Shown here one piece after another: positions 8,234 through 19,506 of a DNA stretch of 64,000 bases. The stretch's first letter is position 1, and every line of letters starts with the position of its first letter. The notes under the pieces were generated by a model. The model did no database searches. It was not told where the DNA came from and saw only the letters and a list, made by a program, of their open reading frames with translations. The translations under genes were made by a program, and so were the position numbers. The stretch lies in contig NZ_JABWRP020000003.1 of the NCBI RefSeq assembly GCF_014269035.2, forward strand, positions 124,001 through 188,000, in the 5' to 3' direction. Source of the DNA: Pseudomonas vlassakiae (GTDB taxonomy: Bacteria > Pseudomonadota > Gammaproteobacteria > Pseudomonadales > Pseudomonadaceae).

Positions 8234-8577
8234 GCCACAGCTCCTCATTTTTTCGGCCAAGAGACTGAAAATCAAAGGAAAAAATAGGGGGAGGGGTTGA
8301 CACCAGAATGATATGACGCAATACTTATAATTGCCGATAGTTATTTCTGTCGACAAAAAAGCCCACCAATGTTTGCAGCATTGGCAGGCCCTTTGAACCG
8401 TGCAATGGATGTTTTTGCAGAACTCCAAAGCACAATTAGAAAACAAACCCGGAGGTCAGGTTTCCACACTCGGAAAGAGATTCTACGTACATCTTTATCT
8501 CTTTACAACACCTGCTTGACTAGCGGCATTTGCAGATGCCGCAGGTATCTCCGGGTTCTCTCATTAGGAGATCCCGT
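8234..8577. other. Intergenic region with promoter-like and hairpin elements
   Basis: A TTGACA box lies at 8297-8302 and a TATAAT at 8326-8331, but 23 bases separate them, more than usual; a poorer -10 at 8320-8325 would give normal spacing. A terminator-like hairpin follows at 8355-8394. At 8523-8542 there is a perfect 7-bp stem (GCGGCAT/ATGCCGC) just before the small gene at 8578. No coding region in this stretch looks real. Confidence 0.45.
8355..8394 (-). terminator. Terminator-like hairpin
   Basis: The stem is built from GCC-CA-CCAATG and CATTGG-CA-GGC around a short loop, with six A on the left side. On the minus strand this becomes a stem followed by TTTTTT, a standard intrinsic terminator; on the plus strand only CCCTTT follows. 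It could end minus-strand transcription from the silencer gene region or act in both directions after the gene ending at 8233. Confidence 0.6.
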
Positions 8578-8763
8578 ATGACCATGATTTGCAGACCCTT
8601 CATTACCCTCCGCAACGGCAAACGCCTTTTTGCACACGAGGTTGGTAAAACCGCGTTCTGCTTTGAGGTAGATGAAGTTCGGAAGGCTAAGCCACCTGAA
8701 GGGGCCGGTGAGCAAGGTACGCTCGACCTTGGGGATGAAGACGTACCTTCCAAGCCTCACTGA
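8578..8763 (+). CDS. Small hypothetical protein (61 residues)
   Basis: The ATG at 8578 has a good ribosome site (AGGAGATCCCGT) and the gene is followed after nine bases by a strong terminator, so this looks like a complete small transcription unit. The protein begins MTMICRPFITLRNGKRL and ends in an acidic, proline-containing tail. No family is recognised. A short perfect hairpin at 8523-8542 in the leader could regulate translation or mark the transcript start. An overlapping minus-strand frame lacks such signals and was discarded. Confidence 0.6.
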   Translation: MTMICRPFITLRNGKRLFAHEVGKTAFCFEVDEVRKAKPPEGAGEQGTLDLGDEDVPSKPH

Positions 8764-8772
8764 TGTAACAAG

Positions 8773-8807
8773 AAGCCCGGTAAGCGTCAGCTTACCGGGC
8801 TTTTTTT
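8773..8807 (+). terminator. Intrinsic terminator of the 61-residue gene
   Basis: Perfect stem AAGCCCGGTAAG / CTTACCGGGCTT with a six-base loop, followed by a run of T on the plus strand. It lies nine bases after the stop codon of the small gene. Confidence 0.92.
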
Positions 8808-8840
8808 GCGCATCGAATTCAGCGGCTGATCGTTCTAGCG

Positions 8841-9041
8841 TCAATGCATTTTTATGGAGAGCTTCACAGAGAGCTCCAGGTTTGTGCTTATCTCAGCGGC
8901 AGGCGCTGCCGCAGTGGGCACGGCATGATCAGCAGCATTCGGTAGCGCTTGATTTATCCACAGGAGCACCACACCGCTGAGAATACGTGCGAGGGGGTTC
9001 TTTGAAATTGTGACGAAGGCTTTGAGCATTTGGAGGTCCAT
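8841..9041 (-). CDS. Possible small membrane protein
   Basis: From the internal ATG at 9039-9041 the frame encodes about 66 residues with one hydrophobic segment (ARILSGVVLLWINQAL) and an alanine/proline-rich spacer. It lies downstream of the MvaT-like gene on the same strand. The ribosome site is poor and a longer start at 9110 is possible. The composition looks like a real small membrane protein, but nothing else supports it. Confidence 0.35.
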   Translation of the reverse strand: MDLQMLKAFVTISKNPLARILSGVVLLWINQALPNAADHAVPTAAAPAAEISTNLELSVKLSIKMH

Positions 9042-9182
9042 TTCAGAAGTGGACCTGTATTTAATGCGCATAAACTGCGTGTCACCACCACCCCAAGAAA
9101 ATTTCGTCACTCCCCAGAACGGGAAGTCGCATTCAGGGGCATATCACGTTTTATCTCGTGCCAGAAGCCCTTCGCAATGCTA

Positions 9183-9542
9183 TTAGCTGGCGAGCCATGA
9201 CTCAACGACGTCAGCGCCATACTCGTCTTTCCAAGCCTTGAGTGTGCGCTGATTACCACCCTTGGTTTCAACGATCTCACCGCTGTGTGGATTCTTGTAC
9301 ACCTTCACCGCTCGTGCTTTCCGAAGGGCTTTCGGGGCAATCGAAGCGGAAGCGACCGCTTGCGGATCGAGGATCAGCACCACTTGGCGCAGACCATAGC
9401 CATACTCGTTAAGCAGGGCGCGCAGCTTTGTTTCGAATTCCATTTCCTGCTTCAGGGAAGTGTCATTTTTCAGCGCTTCCAGCTCGGCCAGTTGGGCTGC
9501 GAGCTGTTGTTCAAGTAGGCGAAATTCAGCGAGACGGGACAT
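9183..9542 (-). CDS. MvaT/H-NS-family xenogeneic silencer
   Basis: A 119-residue nucleoid protein of the MvaT/TurB family that in Pseudomonas takes the place of H-NS: it polymerises on AT-rich DNA and silences foreign genes. Evidence is the start MSRLAEFRLLEQQLAAQLAE, an N-terminal coiled coil, the EMEFETKLRALL segment, and the C-terminal DNA-binding part with VKVYKNPHSGEIVETKGGNQ and LKAWKDEYG. The start at 9542 is chosen over the longer frame because GGAG lies at normal distance and the family begins there. It follows tniQ on the same strand after 56 bp and so appears to be carried by the transposon, separate from the core-genome MvaT. Confidence 0.88.
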   Translation of the reverse strand: MSRLAEFRLLEQQLAAQLAELEALKNDTSLKQEMEFETKLRALLNEYGYGLRQVVLILDPQAVASASIAPKALRKARAVKVYKNPHSGEIVETKGGNQRTLKAWKDEYGADVVESWLAS

Positions 9543-9598
9543 AGGATTCTCCAGATGATGTTCGGTGATTTTAGCAACCAAAAAAGAGAGCTTGCTAA

Positions 9599-11515
9599 CT
9601 ATCTTGATCCCACATGCTTGAATCGGCTATCGCGAGGCTGAGCGATCGGTGTGGATAAAAGGGTGATGACGTCTGGCTCGTCGCTCTGCATAGCCTCATC
9701 CATAAGGTATTCCATCAGTTTTTTGCTTCTCACCCATACGTATTGCCGGCAGGCTGCATTTGGTATGGATGGTCCCGCAACGGGGCGAAACCTAGCCTCC
9801 CAAAGTAGTTTTAACGCGTCCTTTGTCGACGTTCCCAGGTACACAGCGATCTCCGGTCCCAAAATATAGCCTCGCCTGAATCTTTCGATCGATTGGGGCT
9901 TAACCACCAGCTGCGTACGCCTGCCGTGTTCGACGTTGGTGCTCCAAAGCAGGCCAAGCCGAACAAACGCATAAGCGCATTCTTCTTTGACCCCCAATAG
10001 CTCAGCTGCTTTGACCACTGATAGACCGGGTAGGGTTAGGCTCTTGCCTCCAGTTCGGGCTTGTTGCCACGATGCAAACTCTTGCGGCTTGAGTAACCAC
10101 GCCCCCACAGCAACCGGGCCAGTCTCAGCCTGTCGGTAGACACGTAGTTCACCTGCACGGATTGCCTGAACCAACTCCACCAACCCACCGCCCTTGGGCA
10201 GAAAATGCTTAGCCAAGTGATTAATCGTCACCAGACTCTGGTCAGTGCTGGTGGGCAGCTTTTCAACAATCAATTCGTTGATCGAGCGGCAGTCAATGAG
10301 CCACCTTTCGCCTTGGCGCGGTTCTCCACCAAAGAACTGGAGGGTACCGCCAACTAGCAGCTGCCTAACCCGCTTCCGACAGAGGCTTAGCAAATTCGAG
10401 GTTTCTTTCATATCAACCACGCCCTGGAGCTGCTGCGAGATGGCCTTCAACTGATCCAGGTCCACGACCGTAAAGACCCGACCTTCACTGGCCTTTTCCC
10501 GATAGGCGATTTGTCCCTGCTGATGAAGGCGTTTTACGACTGATACCCCGAGACCACAAGCTTCAGCAGCAGAAGCGAAGGACACCCAACGATGTCTCTC
10601 AATCGTCTCCTCGCTCAAATTGCGATTTCGCTTCGCTAACGGTGCTTCCCACGCATGCTGCAGAAATGATTCGAACTCTCGACGAAGAAAGTCAAAACAA
10701 GGGTCATCCAGATCACGGTGGATGTCGTGGTATATCGGGCCGAACGACTTGCTGAGCGTCCAATGTCCGCTATCGGAATGGACTTCCTTGAGGTCACTCA
10801 GCAATTCTCTGAATGAGAGAGGCCAGTTCATGAGAACCACGCCCGCCGCCTTCGCCATAAGCCGCGATATCTCTAGTGAACCTGAATCAGCAACCTTCAG
10901 AGGCTTGGTGCTTACCGTTCGCATACTTCGTACAGCGAGACGTGATGACAATTCATGAAACTGCTCGTAAGAGAGCGCCCCCAATCCTGCATCGGCTGGC
11001 AACGAGTCAGCGTACAACCTTTTTTCAAAGCCAGAGGTGAGCCAGGCGGCTGTATCACTCGCCGGCGCGATCTCAAAATTGGTCCCACACAAAGAGGTGC
11101 CACACGCTTGGCAACAATTCGCACTCATCGCGCTTGGATCGGTTTCCTTCAAACAGTTGGGGCACCGGCCGTGGAGTTCAGTGCCGTGGACAGAACACGT
11201 CGTAACCAGCGTCAAGCCCCAGCTTTCTCTCCAATAACCGGCCTCACCCAAACAGATCGGACAGTACCGCGCGTGATGAGTCGTCCATAACTTGACCCCC
11301 TTGGGCCTAGGATCACGAAACTCAGCAGCGACCGTAGGCCAGCTCAGTGGTCCTTCCATCATCTGCAGCCAGTCCGCAACATCAGTCTCGTCGGCTCGTG
11401 CAAAGGCTGTGAGCAGTTCCTTTCTGGGTAATCCGTTGGCTTTCGCCAGGCGCTGCAGGTACCCCAAAAGACTTTCGTCGTGGTGTGGTCGTGGGTTGAT
11501 TAAAAGACCAAACAT
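9599..11515 (-). CDS. tniQ: TniQ/TnsD-family target-selection protein
   Basis: A 638-residue protein with the TniQ opening (PRPHHDESLLGYLQRLAKANGL) and a cysteine/histidine zinc-binding stretch (CPICLG, CSVHG, CPNC, CQACG) in the first 180 residues. The long C-terminal part contains several helix-turn-helix-like segments, as in TnsD-type proteins that bind a specific chromosomal attachment site. In Tn7-like elements TniQ/TnsD bridges the target DNA and TnsC. It is the last of four transposition genes on the minus strand, 75 bp after tnsC. Its size favours a site-specific TnsD role over the short TniQ of Tn5053-like elements; that is inference. Confidence 0.85.
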   Translation of the reverse strand: MFGLLINPRPHHDESLLGYLQRLAKANGLPRKELLTAFARADETDVADWLQMMEGPLSWPTVAAEFRDPRPKGVKLWTTHHARYCPICLGEAGYWRESWGLTLVTTCSVHGTELHGRCPNCLKETDPSAMSANCCQACGTSLCGTNFEIAPASDTAAWLTSGFEKRLYADSLPADAGLGALSYEQFHELSSRLAVRSMRTVSTKPLKVADSGSLEISRLMAKAAGVVLMNWPLSFRELLSDLKEVHSDSGHWTLSKSFGPIYHDIHRDLDDPCFDFLRREFESFLQHAWEAPLAKRNRNLSEETIERHRWVSFASAAEACGLGVSVVKRLHQQGQIAYREKASEGRVFTVVDLDQLKAISQQLQGVVDMKETSNLLSLCRKRVRQLLVGGTLQFFGGEPRQGERWLIDCRSINELIVEKLPTSTDQSLVTINHLAKHFLPKGGGLVELVQAIRAGELRVYRQAETGPVAVGAWLLKPQEFASWQQARTGGKSLTLPGLSVVKAAELLGVKEECAYAFVRLGLLWSTNVEHGRRTQLVVKPQSIERFRRGYILGPEIAVYLGTSTKDALKLLWEARFRPVAGPSIPNAACRQYVWVRSKKLMEYLMDEAMQSDEPDVITLLSTPIAQPRDSRFKHVGSR

Positions 11516-11561
11516 TCCTACACATCCATGAAATCTAAGACATAAAAATCGGGGGAGTAGA

Positions 11562-11581
11562 GCCGGGCTAATAAGCCCGGC
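11562..11581. repeat. Hairpin between tnsC and tniQ
   Basis: A perfect 7-bp stem GCCGGGC/GCCCGGC with loop TAATAA lies in the 75-bp gap between tnsC and tniQ. It has no T tract on the minus strand, so it may reduce rather than end transcription into tniQ or protect the upstream RNA. Confidence 0.6.
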
Positions 11582-11590
11582 CCTTGGCCG

Positions 11591-12550
11591 TCAGGTATTG
11601 CTCTCTTCGAACGTCTCAAAAGGCTCCCGCTTCCCGAACAGAGGCTGGAAATTGAAGCTCGCACTGAAGGGGTTTCGATCCTCGGTGGCGTAGCTCCAAA
11701 CCTCGTCTTCAAAAGCCTGGGCCAGCACAGGAAGTTCAATCCCGACAAGGTCCTGGACTTGAACCAGCCATACAGCCCTGTCCACAATCTTGATGAGGTA
11801 GTCGATCAATCCATAGGAAGCCAGGTAGAAGCGTTTAATCATCGCAGGCTCTACAAAACTGATGGTTTGAACAGGCAGTTCGCCCTCGATTGCCTGCAAC
11901 AACATCACGAAATGAAGAGACGTATTAGCGGAGAAGGTGAAGCGATCGTATGCCACCGTGGCCGAAAACCTGCGTCTCAGTTGCTCGTTTGCTAGCAGGA
12001 GATTTTCGGTGCGCTTCAGCCCAATCAGAACAAACGCGATACTGGTTTCATTCATCAGACTCTTGATCCAGTCTGCTGCCTCATACGCACCGTTACGACG
12101 ATAATCGACCAGGTGCTGCGCCTCATCGAGGACCAACATCTCCACGCCAAGGTTCTTCAGCAGCAGGACTACACGTGCAAATTTAACCTCAGCCGAATGT
12201 CCTCGTGCCTCAGCGAAAGGATCCTTCAACTCTGCCAAAATGGCTGCTGCCAGGTTCTTCTTAGTAGGAGACGAAGGCATCTCAACGAACAGAACTGCCC
12301 GCTTCTGTGGGTCATGGCTCTCCGATTCCTCCAGAGACCGAATGTACTCCTTGACCAATGTGCTCTTGCCCACACCGCTTGGACCTTGGATCAGCAACCC
12401 TTTACTTGCTCTGGTACGCCGACTATCGCCGTGGATTTCGCCTAGTCGCGTCAACGCTCGCTCGACTTGAGGGCTGTGAATAAAACGATCGCGGAGCGTA
12501 AAGCTGTATTCACCATGCTCGTAGCATTCGTACAGATCGATGGCGTTCAT
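11591..12550 (-). CDS. tnsC: TnsC/TniB-family AAA+ transposition regulator
   Basis: A 319-residue AAA+ ATPase. Walker A is GPSGVGKS at residues 56-63 and Walker B is MLVLDEAQHL around 138-147; an LRRRF segment later fits sensor 2. TnsC couples target choice by TniQ/TnsD to activation of the TnsA-TnsB transposase through ATP. The start codon overlaps the tnsB stop by four bases, so translation is coupled. The length is shorter than Tn7 TnsC and nearer to TniB of Tn5053-type elements, which suggests a distinct branch of Tn7-like transposons. Confidence 0.88.
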   Translation of the reverse strand: MNAIDLYECYEHGEYSFTLRDRFIHSPQVERALTRLGEIHGDSRRTRASKGLLIQGPSGVGKSTLVKEYIRSLEESESHDPQKRAVLFVEMPSSPTKKNLAAAILAELKDPFAEARGHSAEVKFARVVLLLKNLGVEMLVLDEAQHLVDYRRNGAYEAADWIKSLMNETSIAFVLIGLKRTENLLLANEQLRRRFSATVAYDRFTFSANTSLHFVMLLQAIEGELPVQTISFVEPAMIKRFYLASYGLIDYLIKIVDRAVWLVQVQDLVGIELPVLAQAFEDEVWSYATEDRNPFSASFNFQPLFGKREPFETFEESNT

Positions 12551-14505
12551 GGCTTAGAACTCCCAGCAGGGCGACGAACAGAGACCTTGAAGGCTGCTGG
12601 CGGAATGTTAGGAATAGAGTCACCGGTCCATTCCACTTCAGCGAGTACCTTGGGTGGAGGCGTGCTTTCGGTCACTCGACCCTCCTTGTCAATTTTCGCT
12701 ATGGCAGCTGCGCGCCGTTTTCTGAGCGTCTGCGAACGGCGGGCCTCGTCTGCATCCTCCATAATTTCCTGGTAGCACCTGTGCGTAGCCTCGAAGCTAG
12801 GCTGCTCATTGTATTTTTCTCGCAGCGCTTTCTCGGCAGCCTTCCACACCTCCCTGCTCTTACCGGCCATTCGCTCATCTTTGGCGGGCACTTTGAAGAA
12901 CAAGTTTCTGAAGCGGTCGTGAACCCAGACGTGCCCGGCTTCGTCTCGATAACGGACGTTTACCTTTTCCCCGTCTGCCAAACGCATGCGTAGTTCAGCA
13001 AGTTCCGTAGAGTGGTAGCCTACTTTGGCTACCTCGATGCCGTAATGATGAACCTTCACAGAGGCCCGCTTGGCCAGAATGCACTCCAACGAATCCAGGT
13101 CGACGGGAAGGCTAATGACATGATTCGCCTCGCTAGTCCCCCAGACTTGAGCCGGTGTCCTGTTGTCCAGGCCCCGATGAGGAGTCTGGTGGTAACCATC
13201 GACGATCCATTTCACTACCACCGCCTCCAATTGAGGGAGCGTGAAACATGCATTCTTCTCCGAGTCGTAATCACCACGCTGCTGGATATTCGAGAAGGTG
13301 GTACCCGGGAGATTGTGGATAAGCCCCAGGTTCTGTGTACTGAAAAAGCGTTCGACGGCACCTTTCCTTTGAGGGGCTCTGGAAGCGGGGTACATGATCT
13401 CGATACCCAACTCGTTGAACCCCATGATGAGGTCGCCCGCGTGAAATTCCGCCGCGTTGTCTGGGACGATGCGAGCCGGTAGTCCACGTGCCCACCATTC
13501 ATTTCTCACTTTCGGAAAGCGCTTCAGCAATTCGGCCTTTGGGCGAATTGAGCGTTCGATCACACGAAGGACAGTTTCCGTATTTGGCGCCGATAGGTGG
13601 AGCAGATATCCCATCACCATTCGGGAAAAGCGGTCGAGGACGATCGTCAGATAGGGGCGCCCAATGCATAGCCCCGTGGTTTCATCCACAAGCTGGACGT
13701 CCAACAAGGTGTGATCGATTTCCCAACGTTCCAAAATCTCATGAACACGTAGTATCCCTGCCGCAACGCGGTGCTTTTTATCTGCTGCGTGTTTTCCGAG
13801 CCTCGCTTTATCCACAAGGTATGGATCGAGCTTGGCAATGTACCTACGAACAGTCATTCCGCTTGGGATCTTGAGCTGATCCGAGGGCAAACGACCTTGG
13901 TTTTTCTTTTTTATCTGATCCTCGAACTCCGAAACGACCACGCTTACCGCAGGAATCGTGTCTTGCAGGTAGGTCTCATTGATCACCCCTTCAAGAATTG
14001 CTTCAAGCTCTCCCTTGATCGCGGGAGCCCGGCCCTTTTTGGCATGCTGAGGGATGAGCTTTACTACGTTCTGGCCAATGTATTTAGAGGCCCAGCGTCG
14101 AATGGTGGAAACCGAGGGTGCGCATACATCCCCAATATTCTTGGCGATTTTTCTAAGGTACTTGATCATGTCTTCGTCACTCGGCAGCTTGTTTTGACCA
14201 CGCTTGGTTAAGCCGTCCAGATACTTGCGTCTACGCAATGCCTCATCTCCATGTTTTTTGGGGAAGCATGAAATATCTGGAGGGACGTTCCGCACATACG
14301 GAACCTTCCCGAGGTATGGCTGATCAGCGGAGATCTCGATCTCGCGCTTCTCGTAACCCTCATAGAATTCCTTCTCGGATAGCTTCGTGGGCTCACCAAG
14401 CTCATCGAAGAAGAGCAGCTTCCGGTCAATAAGCCTCTTCTCAAGCACCATCAGGACGCCACGAACGATGACGACCAATTTCACCCTAAGGGAAAAGGTT
14501 TGCAT
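12547..14505 (-). CDS. tnsB: TnsB/TniA-family DDE transposase
   Basis: A transposase of 652 residues from the ATG at 14505, which follows a G-rich ribosome-like site; a longer frame starts at 14580. The retroviral-integrase-type core shows Asp264 in WEIDHTLLD, Asp349 in IVPDNAAEF and Glu385 in QRKGAVERFF, a D-D-35-E arrangement. N-terminal HTH-like regions should bind the transposon ends, and the C-terminus (GDSIPNIPPAAF) likely contacts TnsC. It cuts the 3' ends and joins them to the target. It overlaps tnsA at its start and tnsC at its end, giving a compact operon. Confidence 0.9.
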   Translation of the reverse strand: MQTFSLRVKLVVIVRGVLMVLEKRLIDRKLLFFDELGEPTKLSEKEFYEGYEKREIEISADQPYLGKVPYVRNVPPDISCFPKKHGDEALRRRKYLDGLTKRGQNKLPSDEDMIKYLRKIAKNIGDVCAPSVSTIRRWASKYIGQNVVKLIPQHAKKGRAPAIKGELEAILEGVINETYLQDTIPAVSVVVSEFEDQIKKKNQGRLPSDQLKIPSGMTVRRYIAKLDPYLVDKARLGKHAADKKHRVAAGILRVHEILERWEIDHTLLDVQLVDETTGLCIGRPYLTIVLDRFSRMVMGYLLHLSAPNTETVLRVIERSIRPKAELLKRFPKVRNEWWARGLPARIVPDNAAEFHAGDLIMGFNELGIEIMYPASRAPQRKGAVERFFSTQNLGLIHNLPGTTFSNIQQRGDYDSEKNACFTLPQLEAVVVKWIVDGYHQTPHRGLDNRTPAQVWGTSEANHVISLPVDLDSLECILAKRASVKVHHYGIEVAKVGYHSTELAELRMRLADGEKVNVRYRDEAGHVWVHDRFRNLFFKVPAKDERMAGKSREVWKAAEKALREKYNEQPSFEATHRCYQEIMEDADEARRSQTLRKRRAAAIAKIDKEGRVTESTPPPKVLAEVEWTGDSIPNIPPAAFKVSVRRPAGSSKP

Positions 14506-15124
14506 GACGGTGCCCCCCTTGAAGGAAGACCGGGGAGTCAGTGTCAATTGACCTATCAAGATCAATGCCCACCACCCCAAGGCCTAACAAGCGCCAGGCT
14601 TTCCTGTCACCAACCACGCAGAGCAAATCTGCAACGGTCATAGGCGGCCATTCGTTGAAGGCCGCCATTACCTCCTCCAACGTCTGACGCGAAAGCTCTG
14701 GACCGCGCCGGTGATACATCAGCCTTCGAAGATTGGTAGCTAGGGGCTCAGCTTCAATTAACCTTTCAGTGACCACCGAAAAGTTACGGGCGGTGGCGTT
14801 GAAGTAGCGCTCAGCGGCATCCAGTCGCTGCCTGACACTGGCTATCTTCAGTCGGTCGTGAGGTTTCACTTCAAACCACCACTCGCGCCCATCCGCGAGG
14901 AAAACCTGTACGTCAGGGTAGTATTTGAAGTAGCCCTGGAGCGATGGAATGCGCTCCTCACTGGGCTGCGGGACGTAGCCGATGACCGCAGGAGACAGCT
15001 CAAGAAGCCGATAAAATGCGCCTTCAAGCTGGGACTCCCAGGGCACAGGCAGTTTATTTTTGAGCGATGGGAAGTAGCCGCGGTAATGGTTAGACCTCCG
15101 CGTGACCACCTTTCGTACTGTCAT
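14486..15124 (-). CDS. tnsA: TnsA-family endonuclease
   Basis: A 212-residue endonuclease from the ATG at 15124, which has a strong GGAGGTG site; a longer frame is unsupported. The TnsA catalytic domain shows PWESQLE with Glu34, then YYPDVQVFLADGREWWFEVKP, giving Asp71 and the pair Glu85-x-Lys87. TnsA cuts the 5' ends so that the element leaves by cut-and-paste. Its presence separates this element from Tn5053/Tn402 relatives, which lack it and form cointegrates. It is the first gene of the operon and the closest to the presumed right end near gyrB. Confidence 0.88.
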   Translation of the reverse strand: MTVRKVVTRRSNHYRGYFPSLKNKLPVPWESQLEGAFYRLLELSPAVIGYVPQPSEERIPSLQGYFKYYPDVQVFLADGREWWFEVKPHDRLKIASVRQRLDAAERYFNATARNFSVVTERLIEAEPLATNLRRLMYHRRGPELSRQTLEEVMAAFNEWPPMTVADLLCVVGDRKAWRLLGLGVVGIDLDRSIDTDSPVFLQGGHRHANLFP

Positions 15125-15850
15125 GAAACACCTCCGAAAATCTCGAAACGAGCGCCGTCGCTGCACCAAAAAATCAAGGCGCAGGGCAGGCGAAGTGAGG
15201 CCTTTCGACAGGCAACACTGTGCCGTCGAGTAGCCTCGCTAAGGTTGAAAAGATGGGAGAGGATTGACAGTCGCTTCGAAAAAGCAGACATTGCGGGTTC
15301 TGAGGACGCAAGTCTGCTTCGCTAAGCGCGGTCAGTCCTCTCGGGATTGATCGCGTTTTTCTACATTTTCAGGTCTCCTTTTCTGCACATTGGTCATGAC
15401 GCTCATGACTGATCAGAATCTCAAGCAACCGGTTTGCTCTCTTTATTTCTAAACGATCGCATCGTGATCGCCGGGCCGGTTTGGATCTGGTCTTAGGTTC
15501 TCGCTTCAACCAGCTGATTCGATTAGAAATCTTAGAACGAAGCGGAAAAAGTTGGTCATAGATCTTATTCCAACATCTCATCGAAATCCACAAAAAGTCT
15601 GAATGGCCAATTACGGTTAAAAGCTGACTCAATGCCAAGTTATATAAATTAATACATAACAAGTATGTGTATTTCACTCTTAACTTGTTCACCTACTAAT
15701 TTCTTAAAAGCGCGTTGTTCCCTCTACACCTCAAATCCGCCGATGAGCTTTTCAGATTTTTCGGTCTGCCATCAGATCACTTCCTCAACGTCTTCCTTCT
15801 CAAGCATTTTTGGAAGGAGTGGAGAGGGCGCCTCGGCAGGAATTTCAGGC
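15125..15850. other. Non-coding right flank of the Tn7-like element
   Basis: About 725 bp with no convincing gene; short frames here have no ribosome sites. It should contain the tnsA promoter and the right transposon end with TnsB-binding repeats. The word TTGGTCAT occurs near 15390 and again near 15553. A strong stem lies at 15282-15319. The 15640-15710 stretch is AT-rich. I could not define a TGT...ACA end or a 5-bp target duplication by eye. Confidence 0.5.
15282..15319. repeat. Hairpin upstream of tnsA
   Basis: Arms AAGCAGAC-a-TTGCG (15282-15295) and CGCAAGTCTGCTT (15307-15319) pair with one bulged base. The same core word (GTCTGCTT) is present in the hairpin at 5604. It could be a leader structure of tnsA, an end-associated site or a degenerate dispersed Pseudomonas repeat. 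Confidence 0.6.
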
Positions 15851-15876
15851 AAAAAAAAGCCCGCAAAGGCGGGCTT
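15851..15876 (-). terminator. gyrB intrinsic terminator
   Basis: On the minus strand the stem AGCCCGC/GCGGGCT with a four-base loop is followed by eight T. It lies about 90 bp after the gyrB stop codon. The island must begin beyond this point if gyrB retains its native terminator. Confidence 0.92.
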
Positions 15877-15962
15877 GATGGTGACCAGCTGGGACCAGGC
15901 ATGGAGCCTGGCCGGTCAACTATTTGTGAAACCGTGCAGCTATTCTGTGAACCTACACCGGA

Positions 15963-19491
<3,529 letters not shown>

Positions 19492-19506
19492 TTCGTCTGC
19501 TACGAG

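Noticed and set aside
8503..8844. A 113-residue minus-strand frame over the small gene region
   Set aside because: It runs through the plus-strand terminator and leader hairpin and lacks a ribosome site, while the plus-strand 61-residue frame has all expected signals.
15369..15692. A 107-residue minus-strand frame between tnsA and gyrB
   Set aside because: No ribosome site, and its composition looks like translated non-coding AT-rich DNA; it lies where transposon-end sequence is expected.
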